Part shown: one piece after another, positions 33,868-42,407 of the stretch
Numbering within the stretch: the stretch's first letter is position 1
Layout: every line of letters starts with the position of its first letter
Source: Spirosoma endbachense
Lineage (GTDB): Bacteria; Bacteroidota; Bacteroidia; Cytophagales; Spirosomataceae
Length of the DNA: 64,000 bases
NCBI RefSeq assembly: GCF_010233585.1
Contig: NZ_CP045997.1
Location: 3,807,779-3,871,778 of the forward strand
Direction of reading: 5' to 3'
Position numbers and translations under genes: made by a program
The notes under the pieces: model-generated
The model's database searches: none
Told to the model about the DNA's origin: nothing
The model's input: only the letters and a program-made list of their open reading frames with translations

Positions 33868-34353
33868 TCAGAGCCGCTTTGCAGAATATAATTCCGGTAG
33901 GTTCGGGAATTCTCTAATCAGTAAATCGGTGGGTATCGGCTGAACATTGTCGATTTGTTTGAAAAAATAAGGCACGTTCTGACCAGCGCATTCATCCCGC
34001 ATGTGCCGAGCCCAAGCTAAATCGAATGATCGTTTATGATGACCGGATTCGCCTCCCTGAATTAGCCAATCAATACCCGTCAGATCAGGTCCGTAAATTC
34101 CTGATAACTGAGGCTCCATTGAGAGAAATCGGCGACCGTTTACCTTTAAAAGCTGAGGAACCAGCGTGTTATAGGTGTTTGCATTGACGACACTGGTACC
34201 CAACATCACGTTTGCGGGAGGATTGGTTAACCACCAAGGAGGAATGATTTTATTGTAATTGCTGTGGCGTTTGCTCAGAAAGAGAAAAAGTAGATTCGGG
34301 CAGGCTGGTACGACTTCATTAAAGAATCGCCAGCGTATATCCATCGTGTTCAT
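33868..34353 (-). pseudogene. DUF5131 (phage gp37/gp68-like) protein, N-terminus missing
   Basis: 161 aa matching the C-terminal two thirds of the family: NLLFLFLSKRHSNYNKIIP, VMLGTSVVNANTYNTLVPQLLKV, RFLSMEPQLSGI, and the hallmark WLIQGGESGHHKRSFDLAWARHMRDEC followed by PYFFKQ. Full-length members begin with a W-x-x-TWNPVxGC...C cysteine cluster, which is absent here and not found upstream. Probably a truncated phage gene. Single orphan facing away from both neighbours. Confidence 0.7.
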
Positions 34354-34732
34354 TTGCCTGCCACCTGGCTGGATTAGAACTGGCTGGTTTTGCCTGTCGA
34401 TAACTAGTTAGTAAATCGTATGTCGAACCGTTCGATTGCGGCATGATAGGGCAGGCCAATAATTAGTAATAAAACCTCAGGCTATACCTCCAGTGTGATT
34501 TTATCTTGAACAAAAATTGATCACATCGATCGCGTTGGTAAGTTTTATCAATTACAGGATATCGGTATCCATTCAATTTGGATCATTAACTGACCTTTAG
34601 ATATAAACTTAGTAAGACTCTGATAGAGAATTATTTAATTTTACAGTAGCAGACATATGTACCTTTCGCAGTGAACCGACTGCGCCTGCTCGCCCTTGTG
34701 ATTACTCAACGGATTACCTTCCTCTTCATGCC
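34354..34732. other. Intergenic stretch before the TPR kinase
   Basis: About 380 AT-rich bases. No ORF of note and no terminator; a promoter for the kinase gene is expected here but no TAnnTTTG box is convincing. Confidence 0.35.
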
Positions 34733-37294
34733 ATGCGGTTTGTCTTCTTACTTTTCCTGTTGTTCATTCTGGCACTCCGAGTCATGGCACAACCCATGAC
34801 CATCGCCCAGGCCAACCGATTACGATCAACGCTGAATGAGAGCCCAGCGGACACCCAGCAGGTTCAAACCCGGCTGCGATTGAGTGATTTTTACCTACAT
34901 AAGACTTTGAATGTTAAACCCAGCCTGGACTCGGCGCTAACTATGGCCCAGCAGGCACTAACGCTTTCCCGCCGATTGGGCTATGCCCGAGGAGCCGACG
35001 ATGCGGTTTTGCTGCAGGGCAGAGTCTTGACCCGGCAGCGAAGGCCTGAACTGGTCGAGCAGATGATCAAGGGCGGCAGTGAAACCATCCAGATCCGGCT
35101 TCTGCTGGAGTTGGGCAAAAGCTGGCTTCGCTCCACCATGACCAGGGAGGCTGACTGGAGTAGAGCCCGTAGCTATTTTGCGCGAGCCGATACCCTGAGT
35201 CGGCACATCCACAGCCAGCTTTGGCACGAGGAAAGTCAGCAGTTAATGGGATTGAGCTACTTAGAGGCAGGTGACTGGCCAACCAGCAAGACCTACTTCC
35301 TGCCAGTGATTCAGGCCCGTCGAGAAGCCGGTGACAAGGCTGGTGAGCTAGGAGCCCTGTTCAAATGGGTCACCGCTTCGCAACGAACTAATCCTGAAGA
35401 GCGAATAAGGTTTGCCAGTCGGGCTTTAATGCTGGCTCGCCAATTAGGGGATAAGCCTAAACAAGCCGTCTTGCTAATGGTGATTGGCATTAATTACCTA
35501 CTCCCGGTAAACTTGAAACAAGCCCAGCAGGCAGCCGATCAGGCAGTGGCTATCTACAAGGAGATTGGACCCAGACCAATCTATCAGACCTACATCAGCT
35601 TAATGACAGATAGCGACTTCATTCATCGCGCTTATCTTATCGATTTCTCGAACCCTTACTTTCTATTAACCGAAATAAATTTACTAAAGAATAATCTGGA
35701 CCAGGCCTTACGATACTACCTGAAAATCATCGAAGATGTTGAAGCCAGCGGGCTACCCAATGATCTGGATTACCTCTATTTTATGATCGGTAATGTGTAC
35801 TATGACTGGAATCAACCTGACAAGAGCATCGACTACTACCAGCAGTCACTGGCTGTCAGTAAGCAAAAAGGAGAGGTTATTATCTACGGAGGGATGGTTC
35901 GACGACTGGTTGCCTGCTTACTCAAACAAGGAAAGGTACAGCCAGCTCTAAACCTGCTGAAATACGTTGTTTCACAGGACCCTCCCCTCTATCCCAGTTT
36001 ATTTGAAAAACCCAATTTGTTACGCAGCTTTGGCGATTGTTACACTGCCCTGAAGCAATACCGGCTTGCCGAAACCTATTATTTGCAGGCTCTTCGGTGG
36101 TCTAAGAATGGGCCGGAAGGCGTGGCACAAAATCTTGTCCGCTTACAACTGTGTCAATTTTATGTAACCACCGGTCAGTTTGCCAAAGCCAGTCTTTACC
36201 TGAAAAAACTGAACAATCTTCCAGATAATTATTACCCATTGCACAACAGGCACGAAATAGTCTGGTTGCGTTTTAAGGTGGACTCGGCGTTTGGTCACAC
36301 CGCGTCGGCGCTGCGGCACTACCAGCGTTACAAAGCCATCAATGACTCTGTCTTTAACCAGACCAAGAGCCAGCAGCTTGCCGAGTTGGGTATCCGCTAC
36401 GAAACCCAAAAGAAAGAACAGGACTTGCAGTTGAAGGCAAAAAACATCGCCCTGTTGACTCAGCAGGGCCAGACCCAGCAAACCCAGCGCAATAGCTTAC
36501 TGGTAGGCACAGCCCTGTTGATGGGCTTATTGGGCCTGAGTGTAAACCGCTACCGGCTCAAACAACGCAGCAATCAACTTCTTGAGATCAAACAACAGCA
36601 GATCAACCACAAGAATCAGGTATTGCAGCAGTTGCTGGAAGATAAGGAACGGCTGCTGAAGGAGATCCACCACCGGGTCAAAAACAACCTCCAGGTGGTG
36701 ATGAGTTTACTCAACTCCCAGGCCAGTTATCTGTCAGATGATACGGCTCTATCGGCCATCCAGCAGAGCCAGCACCGCTTGCAGTCCATGGCCCTGATCC
36801 ACCAGAAGCTCTACCAAGCCCAGGGTGTAGCCCGTATTCCCATGAATGACTACATTCAGGAGGTGGTGGCTTACCTGCGGGAGTCCTATGAACTTCCCCA
36901 ACCGATTAGCTTTGATGTGCAGGTAGAGGCCATTGAACTGGACGTCACCCAAGCGGTGCCCTTAGGCTTAATCATCAACGAAGCCATCACCAATGCCCTC
37001 AAGTATGCCTTTCCTAATGATCGTTCCGGAACGATCAGCCTGAACTTTCATCGGCTTAAGCCCACTACGTTTGAGCTACGGATTTCGGATGATGGGGTCG
37101 GTTTACCGGCCGATTATGATCCTGCTCGTAGTCACTCTTTGGGTATGACCCTGATTGAGGGTTTTAGCCAGCAACTGGGCGGGGAGTTGACGATTCGTAA
37201 CCATGCTGGCTTATCGATCAGCTTACTGTTTCAGGACGAACAACTGAGCAGCACTAGTTCCCCTCTTTCCACTACTTCGGCGAGCGTTTATTGA
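34733..37294 (+). CDS. TPR-containing sensor histidine kinase (HisKA_2 type)
   Basis: 853 aa. Signal peptide (MRFVFLLFLLFILALRVMAQ), a long periplasmic TPR region (residues ~25-580; units such as YFMIGNVYYDWNQPDKSIDYYQQSLAVS), a membrane segment (~595-612, NSLLVGTALLMGLLGLSV), a short coil, the HisKA_2 phospho-acceptor motif KEIHHRVKNNLQVVMSLLNSQA, and HATPase_c (IINEAITNALKYAF; DDGVGLP; LGMTLIEGF). Relays an envelope signal to a response regulator. No partner is adjacent; the receivers at 24602 and 27080 are candidates. Its 3' end overlaps the convergent phage gene at 37272 by 23 bases, with no terminator between. Confidence 0.9.
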   Translation: MRFVFLLFLLFILALRVMAQPMTIAQANRLRSTLNESPADTQQVQTRLRLSDFYLHKTLNVKPSLDSALTMAQQALTLSRRLGYARGADDAVLLQGRVLTRQRRPELVEQMIKGGSETIQIRLLLELGKSWLRSTMTREADWSRARSYFARADTLSRHIHSQLWHEESQQLMGLSYLEAGDWPTSKTYFLPVIQARREAGDKAGELGALFKWVTASQRTNPEERIRFASRALMLARQLGDKPKQAVLLMVIGINYLLPVNLKQAQQAADQAVAIYKEIGPRPIYQTYISLMTDSDFIHRAYLIDFSNPYFLLTEINLLKNNLDQALRYYLKIIEDVEASGLPNDLDYLYFMIGNVYYDWNQPDKSIDYYQQSLAVSKQKGEVIIYGGMVRRLVACLLKQGKVQPALNLLKYVVSQDPPLYPSLFEKPNLLRSFGDCYTALKQYRLAETYYLQALRWSKNGPEGVAQNLVRLQLCQFYVTTGQFAKASLYLKKLNNLPDNYYPLHNRHEIVWLRFKVDSAFGHTASALRHYQRYKAINDSVFNQTKSQQLAELGIRYETQKKEQDLQLKAKNIALLTQQGQTQQTQRNSLLVGTALLMGLLGLSVNRYRLKQRSNQLLEIKQQQINHKNQVLQQLLEDKERLLKEIHHRVKNNLQVVMSLLNSQASYLSDDTALSAIQQSQHRLQSMALIHQKLYQAQGVARIPMNDYIQEVVAYLRESYELPQPISFDVQVEAIELDVTQAVPLGLIINEAITNALKYAFPNDRSGTISLNFHRLKPTTFELRISDDGVGLPADYDPARSHSLGMTLIEGFSQQLGGELTIRNHAGLSISLLFQDEQLSSTSSPLSTTSASVY

Positions 37295-37904
37295 AGCCCA
37301 ACTTCGTTAATTCGTCGTGCAGCTGGTTACCTCGCTGTGCATAGCCGTAATTCGGCTGATCGTCATTTTCGTCTTCATCCTCATCAGCGTTTTTGTTGAA
37401 ATCAATATCCAGCTGATTATGACCAACTTCTTTTTTACCCTCGTCGTACATCCGCTCCATGCGGTTCCACCAGTCACCCTGCCAGAGTTCATTTTTGGGA
37501 TGCCAAACAGCCAGAATGTCGGATTTCTTCACATCGGCAATCTCGTAAGGGAGCAGTGAACCCTTTAAATAGTCACAGACACGCTGACCAGCTTCAATAT
37601 AATCCAAAGCGGCAACCAGACAGGTCCAGGCCCGCTTCTTTTCGTCGAAAACAGTCACTTTGACCTGCCAGAAAGCATCCTCTTCCTGCATGGGATGGAA
37701 GATCACTTCTGCAAACTTGATCTTTCCAATGGTATCTACTGTATCCTCATCGAAGGTTTTAATTCGGGTCTTCAGGATGTCAGGACACTGGGTTTCGACC
37801 TCCCCATAGTTTATGGCTTCGTGGAGATAGGTTTCGTTTTGGGGCTTAGCCTCCCCATCAACCAGCGCACTGTATTTAATTTTTGATTTATACCAAATGG
37901 CCAT
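37272..37904 (-). CDS. DUF4494-like phage protein
   Basis: 210 aa. N-terminus IWYKSKIKYSALVDGEAKPQNETYLHEAINYGEVET resembles the DUF4494 family of Bacteroidota (short strand, loop, then an EA-rich helix). C-terminal part is charged and disordered (DEDEDENDDQ). Last gene of the minus-strand early operon. Role unknown. Confidence 0.55.
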   Translation of the reverse strand: MAIWYKSKIKYSALVDGEAKPQNETYLHEAINYGEVETQCPDILKTRIKTFDEDTVDTIGKIKFAEVIFHPMQEEDAFWQVKVTVFDEKKRAWTCLVAALDYIEAGQRVCDYLKGSLLPYEIADVKKSDILAVWHPKNELWQGDWWNRMERMYDEGKKEVGHNQLDIDFNKNADEDEDENDDQPNYGYAQRGNQLHDELTKLGFNKRSPK

Positions 37905-37930
37905 TGTAGGAGGGAGTTAGGAGTGATGGG

Positions 37931-38461
37931 TCATTGGGAAATCATTTTTTCGGCCCGTTGCTCAGCATCAGTGGCATAGCGGAAGTTGTAGCCCCGATGC
38001 GATTTTCGGCGTAGGAGGTCATTAATCTGCCGGTTAATAGCTGCGGTCGAACCACAACAGGCGGCTGCGGCTTCTTTCTGAGAGTGGAAAAACTCACCCG
38101 TCGTTATATTGATGACTGATCGATGCTTGCGGCCTTTTCGGGCATAGGGTTTACGCTTGCGACCCGGCTTGGCAACTTCGTTCCCCACTGGCGGAACAAC
38201 TGGCTGAATAGCTTGAACCGGTTTCGGCGTTGTTTTAGGCTTTCTGGGCAGTTCATTCTGCATGAGCTTTGGTACAGATCGGGCAGGCGCTGCGGGCTGA
38301 ATTGCTCCTGAACTTTGGCGCACAGTGAGCGTAACCCCTGGCATGTCGGCATATTTCTGTTTGACACGCTCCAGACGTTCAGCTGGAATATTGAGCAGTT
38401 CGTAAGGCCGAGGAACATTACCAGTCACATAGCCGTGGTAATAAATTTGGTTTGAATTCAT
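37931..38461 (-). CDS. Basic protein with NUMOD-like C-terminal DNA-binding segment
   Basis: 176 aa. Middle is Pro/Lys/Arg-rich and flexible; residues ~113-165 (RSVINITTGEFFHSQKEAAAACCGSTAAINRQINDLLRRKSHRGYNFRY) fit a NUMOD1/NUMOD4-type helix-turn-helix, otherwise found on homing endonucleases, but no nuclease domain is present. ATGA overlap with the VRR-NUC gene. Probably a DNA-binding accessory of replication or regulation. Confidence 0.55.
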   Translation of the reverse strand: MNSNQIYYHGYVTGNVPRPYELLNIPAERLERVKQKYADMPGVTLTVRQSSGAIQPAAPARSVPKLMQNELPRKPKTTPKPVQAIQPVVPPVGNEVAKPGRKRKPYARKGRKHRSVINITTGEFFHSQKEAAAACCGSTAAINRQINDLLRRKSHRGYNFRYATDAEQRAEKMISQ

Positions 38462-38853
38462 GGGTGGAGGTAGTCGTTAACTTGTGATTGAAATTCTTCG
38501 AACGTGCGGGGAATGATGACCACGTAGCCAAAGGCTCTCAGTAGGGCATGAATGGCGGCCTGTTGAATGGAGACCGTTCCGTTAACCGTTTTCAGCTCCG
38601 CAAACAGGCCGTGGTATTCACCACAGGGAAACGGAATAATCGTATCGGGAAAACCTGCCAGCAATCCTTCATCGAGCAGTTGTCTGGCCAGACCTGGCGA
38701 TCGTTTGGCCGCATTGGGAATGGCCGCAATGATCAGTTGGGGATAAGCCCGTTTAAACCAGTCGACACAGCGTTTTTGCAGGCCGTGCTCCTGCTGATCG
38801 ACGTACTGTTTGCGAAAATCAGCAGCCGATAATTCATTGCTATTTTTCTTCAT
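38458..38853 (-). CDS. VRR-NUC family nuclease
   Basis: 131 aa. Small stand-alone nuclease of the PD-(D/E)xK fold common in phage replication modules; related domains resolve branched DNA. Seen: EHGLQKRCVDWFKRAYP, AAIPNAAKRSPGLARQLLDEGLLAGFPD with the metal-binding Asp, then GLFAELKTVNGTVSIQQ with E-x-K, and a C-terminal helix. Overlaps both neighbours in the early operon. Confidence 0.8.
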   Translation of the reverse strand: MKKNSNELSAADFRKQYVDQQEHGLQKRCVDWFKRAYPQLIIAAIPNAAKRSPGLARQLLDEGLLAGFPDTIIPFPCGEYHGLFAELKTVNGTVSIQQAAIHALLRAFGYVVIIPRTFEEFQSQVNDYLHP

Positions 38854-39703
38854 TGGATAGCGTCTTTAGATAGTGGTTCAAAAACAGCCGTTTGGCGTAG
38901 GACTGGACACGTGCCTCGTGATCGTTACCGAACTTGCCCATTTCCAGCTGCTCAATGAGCTTTTCCAGTTGCGAACGCTTGCCCGTATCGCCAGGCGTCA
39001 CGTTCGATTTTTCGCGGTCTAATAGATTCGGCAATTGCTGTTTAGCCTTGTTGTAGAAGTGGTCGGCCTGATCTTCGTCGATCGTAATTCGGCCGTTCAG
39101 CAGTAGCCAGTCAAACAGCCCATTCCCGGCATCGAAATAGAATTTACCGGCATCAACCTCCTCTTTTGCCTGTTTTAAGGCCGATTCCATGAAGGCATTG
39201 ATTTCTTCGGGCGTCTGCTCTTTCTCATTCTCGATGAGCAGTTGCTGGGTAAACACCCGGTTAATCTCCAGATCTTCTTTTGTGTAGCGCAGGTATGATT
39301 CTAGAACGATGCCCACGTGTTTCGGAGAAAGAATAGAAAACAGCTCCTCAATGGCCAGCTTTTGCGTGCAAGCCAGATCATAGGCAACCTTTACTTCTTC
39401 CGTTGTTAGCCTGGAGCCATAGTGCTGTAAAATCCAGTCGTTTAAAACAGACAGTTCAAAAACGTGGGTGTTTAGGTCTTTGGGAGCCACTTTGACACCT
39501 AGCCGAAAAATGACATGATTCCACATCAATTCGAGCTCGCTGTCCTCAGCCAAATTAAGTTTCGTCCCTTTCAGCCGTGCCTCGACGACGGAGGCCGCCT
39601 GGCGGGATAAAGCCAAGCTGCTTAGTCGCTCCAGCTGCAAGGCCGGCTCCTTTCTGGCCAGGACTATAGTTTGTGGATTGTGGATTGAGAGTTGCTGGTT
39701 CAT
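38840..39703 (-). CDS. Hypothetical early phage protein (287 aa)
   Basis: Start placed at ATG 39703, giving MNQQLSIHNP; the frame is open further but overlaps the replication gene. Helical, Glu/Leu-rich; includes LTTEEVKVAYDLACTQKL, a pattern seen in phage proteins beside replication genes. No ATPase or DNA-binding motif recognised. Overlaps the replication gene by ~150 bases and the VRR-NUC gene by 14, so tightly coupled. Loader or single-strand binding roles are possible but unsupported. Confidence 0.5.
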   Translation of the reverse strand: MNQQLSIHNPQTIVLARKEPALQLERLSSLALSRQAASVVEARLKGTKLNLAEDSELELMWNHVIFRLGVKVAPKDLNTHVFELSVLNDWILQHYGSRLTTEEVKVAYDLACTQKLAIEELFSILSPKHVGIVLESYLRYTKEDLEINRVFTQQLLIENEKEQTPEEINAFMESALKQAKEEVDAGKFYFDAGNGLFDWLLLNGRITIDEDQADHFYNKAKQQLPNLLDREKSNVTPGDTGKRSQLEKLIEQLEMGKFGNDHEARVQSYAKRLFLNHYLKTLSNEEK

Positions 39704-40490
39704 TTTTTTGTTGTTCTTTTTGGTAGCCAGGCCACCAGTTTTCGAGCCGTGTCTGAAGTGTCCAGGAATCCTGCGTTCGCCATTTTTCCTTTCCGATGTC
39801 CAATTCGTTTTTGGCGTGATCGACGAGGAGCGTCCATTTTTCCAGAAAATCGACATACATGCCAGTGGGGTACTTATCGGGATTGGCCTTGATAAAAGCT
39901 TTGACACTTTTTTGCAGAGTGCCATCGCCGTATGTCTTTTTGGGGGAAAGGGGGGGTTGGGGGTTTGGAGGCTTTTCCTCTTCCGGTAGGTTTTCAGAAG
40001 AATTTAAATCGGCCTCGCGCCCATGTGTAGAAGGAGAAGCAGCTATAGAGTTCTCTTCTTGATTCTCTATTAGTTCTCTATCCTTATATAAGCTATCAGG
40101 AAATTCCTTATAGGGTATAAGGATTTGACTTATAGGGTCTAAGGAATTTCCTGATAGTGTTTGCTCACTTTCTGATGGACTATAAGGAATTTCCTTATAG
40201 TGACTATCAGCTTTTTCCTTATACCTATTGGCCTTGTTTTTGTAGGGTATAAGGATTTTACTTATAGGCTGGATCGTACGGAGGTTCTTCTGTTTTTGAA
40301 AAATTTCCGTTGTGATCAGTTCGGCTTTTTCCAGCGCGCGAACCATGTCAGAGACCGTCTGTGGGTGTATGTCAATAGCCAATGACAACTCCTTATTGCT
40401 GTCCCGGCACAAACCGTCTGGCATTATCCCGGCCCGGTAGCAAATTCGGGCTAGTAACAACTTTTCGGCTGGTGTCCGCTTGAGCACCAT
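39555..40490 (-). CDS. Phage replication protein with winged-helix N-terminus
   Basis: 311 aa from ATG 40490, preceded by a GAGG ribosome site 5 bases upstream; GTG 40520 is an alternative. Residues ~1-65 form a winged helix (KLLLARICYRAGIMPD; LSLAIDIHPQTVSDMVRALEKAELI), followed by a Tyr/Lys/Ser/Pro-rich stretch encoded by repeated DNA, and a C-terminal domain (SVKAFIKANPDKYPTGMYVDFLEKWTLLVD...LQTRLENWWPGYQKEQ). The layout matches initiator-like proteins of Bacteroidota phages. The iteron-like cluster inside the gene suggests the origin lies here, as in lambda O. Confidence 0.65.
   Translation of the reverse strand: MVLKRTPAEKLLLARICYRAGIMPDGLCRDSNKELSLAIDIHPQTVSDMVRALEKAELITTEIFQKQKNLRTIQPISKILIPYKNKANRYKEKADSHYKEIPYSPSESEQTLSGNSLDPISQILIPYKEFPDSLYKDRELIENQEENSIAASPSTHGREADLNSSENLPEEEKPPNPQPPLSPKKTYGDGTLQKSVKAFIKANPDKYPTGMYVDFLEKWTLLVDHAKNELDIGKEKWRTQDSWTLQTRLENWWPGYQKEQQKNEPATLNPQSTNYSPGQKGAGLAAGATKQLGFIPPGGLRRRGTAERDET
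40093..40266. other. Candidate phage replication origin: cluster of five inverted repeats
   Basis: Within the replication gene. Units: 40093-40113 and 40139-40157 (CTATCAGGAA/TTCCTTATAG type), 40116-40134 and 40248-40266 (TATAAG-N7-CTTATA), and 40179-40201, whose 11-base arms ACTATAAGGAA / TTCCTTATAGT are perfect around one central base. All share TATAAGGA/TCCTTATA half-sites. The coded residues here are low-complexity, so the DNA rather than the protein seems conserved. Confidence 0.55.
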
Positions 40491-40531
40491 GATCACCTCA
40501 TCAATCCAAAGGCTATCCACACAAATCAGAA

Positions 40532-40663
40532 TTAATAATTAATGCCACCCGGCATAACCCGGTTGTATTCGGCCAGAAACCAGCCAACTGCGTACAGAAA
40601 CAGGCAAGTCCAGCCGATTATCATGCACCATTTGAAGCGTGTGAATGTGGGAGAGTGTATCAT
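40532..40663 (-). CDS. Small membrane protein (43 aa)
   Basis: Starts ATG 40663 overlapping the stop of the upstream gene by 4 bases (ATGA) and ends TAA 40532. One hydrophobic segment (WCMIIGWTCLFLYAVGWFLA) with a short charged end. The coupling and protein-like content support a real gene although it is very short. Function unknown. Confidence 0.5.
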   Translation of the reverse strand: MIHSPTFTRFKWCMIIGWTCLFLYAVGWFLAEYNRVMPGGINY

Positions 40664-41064
40664 GAGACAGGACGTCGGCTATCGGTCAGGACTGTAAAGG
40701 CGTAGTTGCTGAGTAGATCAGCGTACAGGTAGCAGTGTTGGAGCGTATCCGCATCGACAACGCAGGTTTGTAGCAGGGCTAGTTCCAGCCGAAACCGAAA
40801 GAATGCCCACTCGATGGCTGTATGGTGCGGCTGCTTGAGATCCCGCTGGTAGTAGCGTTCGGCCCGACGGCGGGCAGCCGTGAGCAGATCAAAACCCGAC
40901 AATTTCTCCTGATGTCGTTTTACATCAAATGTGGCCAGCCACAGTTCAAACTCGAATTGGCAGGCGGGCAGGTCAGCTTGCCAGCTGGTGGGCAGCTCCT
41001 CGAACATCAGTTCGAAAAACGTGTGGGCCTGCTCATGGGCGGATGTGTGGAGAGGGCGGCCCAT
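40660..41064 (-). CDS. Hypothetical early phage protein (134 aa)
   Basis: Start ATG 41064 overlaps the TGA of the upstream membrane-protein gene; the frame is open 12 codons further. Helical, rich in Phe, Leu, Trp and His (EQAHTFFELMFEELPTSW; FRFRLELALLQTCVV). No motif recognised. Confidence 0.5.
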   Translation of the reverse strand: MGRPLHTSAHEQAHTFFELMFEELPTSWQADLPACQFEFELWLATFDVKRHQEKLSGFDLLTAARRRAERYYQRDLKQPHHTAIEWAFFRFRLELALLQTCVVDADTLQHCYLYADLLSNYAFTVLTDSRRPVS

Positions 41065-41300
41065 CAGTAAAGAATCAAGCCGTGATACGACAGAAGCCAC
41101 ATGCCGACAAACAGCCCAATCAGGAGCAGCAGCAGAATCGTGCGATGAATCAGGGCAGCGATGAGATTAGCCCGGTTAATCAGCCACCAGTAGCGCAGGT
41201 GATAGCACCAATCCGAAAAAGGGAGTGATCGGAGTAGGAACGCACAAAACGGGACATTAACCGCCAGGGCAGCGAACAGGGTGAGGGTAGCGATTGTCAT
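41064..41300 (-). CDS. Small membrane protein (78 aa)
   Basis: Two hydrophobic helices: IATLTLFAALAVNVPFCAFLL at the N-terminus and TILLLLLIGLFVGMWLLSY near the C-terminus, with a basic loop between. Belongs to the early operon by overlap and spacing. Could act in superinfection exclusion or membrane anchoring; not determinable. Confidence 0.5.
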   Translation of the reverse strand: MTIATLTLFAALAVNVPFCAFLLRSLPFSDWCYHLRYWWLINRANLIAALIHRTILLLLLIGLFVGMWLLSYHGLILY

Positions 41301-41303
41301 GGC

Positions 41304-41702
41304 TCAGGCAAATACATTTGAGTCGATTCCACGCACCTCTGCCACCACCCGCTCGGCGATGTTCTCAATTGTATCTGTGTCACGAACCGGAACCCAGATC
41401 ACTTCACGCACATTGCCCGTATCGGCATAGTTACCGTCTTCATCCCGATCGGCGTAGCCATTGTAGCAACTGGTCACGACAATCCACTCCAATGACCGAC
41501 AACCGTGTTTGCGATTGTCATCGTGGAACTCGATACTGAGGCAGTGCGGGCCAGCCAGTTTGGCAACCAACTGCTCGAGTTCGGAAAAATCCTGCTGACG
41601 GTCCAGATCAGCCAAGGTAACGGGCGTGGACGTCGGGGCGGCAAAGGTGGCCAGTAGCGTGGCGAATACGGCCTGTTTGTGGGTGGAAAGATTCGTGTGC
41701 AT
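41304..41702 (-). CDS. Hypothetical early phage protein (132 aa)
   Basis: Mixed alpha/beta; an acidic core DDNRKHGCRSLEWIVVTSCYNGYADRDEDGNY and a C-terminal helix ENIAERVVAEVRGI. Lies 3 bases upstream of the membrane-protein gene. A 13-base repeat TAGATTTGATTAC occurs at 41712-41724 and 41761-41773, just upstream of it. Confidence 0.45.
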   Translation of the reverse strand: MHTNLSTHKQAVFATLLATFAAPTSTPVTLADLDRQQDFSELEQLVAKLAGPHCLSIEFHDDNRKHGCRSLEWIVVTSCYNGYADRDEDGNYADTGNVREVIWVPVRDTDTIENIAERVVAEVRGIDSNVFA

Positions 41703-41785
41703 TTTTGTAACTAGATTTGATTACCGTAGAAGCCGGGGCCTATGGTTCCGGTATTCTCTTTAGATTTGATTACTCAGCAGAAGCA

Positions 41786-42082
41786 CTAATAGATAGCCGT
41801 GGCCTTGGTTTTGCCGGCATTGCGCCAGGCATCCAGATCCTTCCGGCGGTAGGAAATAATTTTGCCGACCTTCTCATAAATAAGGCCTTGTTGGCGATAG
41901 CGGTAGAGTGTGTGTTTTTCGACGCCCAGGTATTTAGCCGCATCTTCTTCGTAAAATCGGGCATTCCCCAGTTGCTCGGTGGCCGCTTCCAGCAAGGCAT
42001 TGCTGGCTTCCAGGGCTTCAACGAGCCGTTGTTGTAAAGTGTAGTCTGTCATGACTACATAGCTGGTTGGTTGTGGTTGCAT
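41786..42082 (-). CDS. Excisionase-like helix-turn-helix protein
   Basis: 98 aa from ATG 42082, or 88 aa from ATG 42052. Residues ~43-88 (FYEEDAAKYLGVEKHTLYRYRQQGLIYEKVGKIISYRRKDLDAW) match the HTH_17/excisionase pattern: helix-turn-helix then a wing ending in a recognisable .D(L)..W. May assist integrase-mediated excision or regulate the early promoter. First rightmost gene of the operon after the Cro-like gene. Confidence 0.7.
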   Translation of the reverse strand: MQPQPTSYVVMTDYTLQQRLVEALEASNALLEAATEQLGNARFYEEDAAKYLGVEKHTLYRYRQQGLIYEKVGKIISYRRKDLDAWRNAGKTKATAIY

Positions 42083-42157
42083 GGATTAGGCAGCTAAAGT
42101 CGTATATTCAGCAAACTATACTAAAGTTTAAAAAACTGAACATATAAGGCAAAAAAA

Positions 42158-42382
42158 TTAAGCATTCAATTGGCTTATACGCGCCAATTGCTTTTTTCTA
42201 GCAGTATCAACAGCATCTTTTATTGTCTCAAGCGTAGTAAGGCGAGGTATATTTTGTTCGCCTAATGTCTTGTGAACGTTACTGGTAGAGGTTTTAAGCA
42301 ATTTGGCAATTGTAGCGTATCCACCATCAAGTTCTTCAACCTCCCTCTTAAGCTTGTCTCGAATACCGATTATCTCTTGCAT
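42158..42382 (-). CDS. Cro-like regulator
   Basis: 74 aa from ATG 42382 (MQEIIGIRDKLKREV); the frame runs 20 codons further but that part holds the operator. Contains GGYATIAKLLKTSTSNVHKTLGEQNIPR, a helix-turn-helix of Cro/repressor type. Divergent from the S24 repressor over a 105-base gap with two perfect inverted repeats. Confidence 0.7.
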   Translation of the reverse strand: MQEIIGIRDKLKREVEELDGGYATIAKLLKTSTSNVHKTLGEQNIPRLTTLETIKDAVDTARKKQLARISQLNA

Positions 42383-42407
42383 ATGCCGTTTATATTTAGT
42401 TGATTGT

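Noticed and set aside
41712..41773. 13-base repeat TAGATTTGATTAC as a possible attachment core or CRISPR unit
   Set aside because: Only two copies 49 bases apart, next to a short early gene; no spacer pattern and no link to the integrase.
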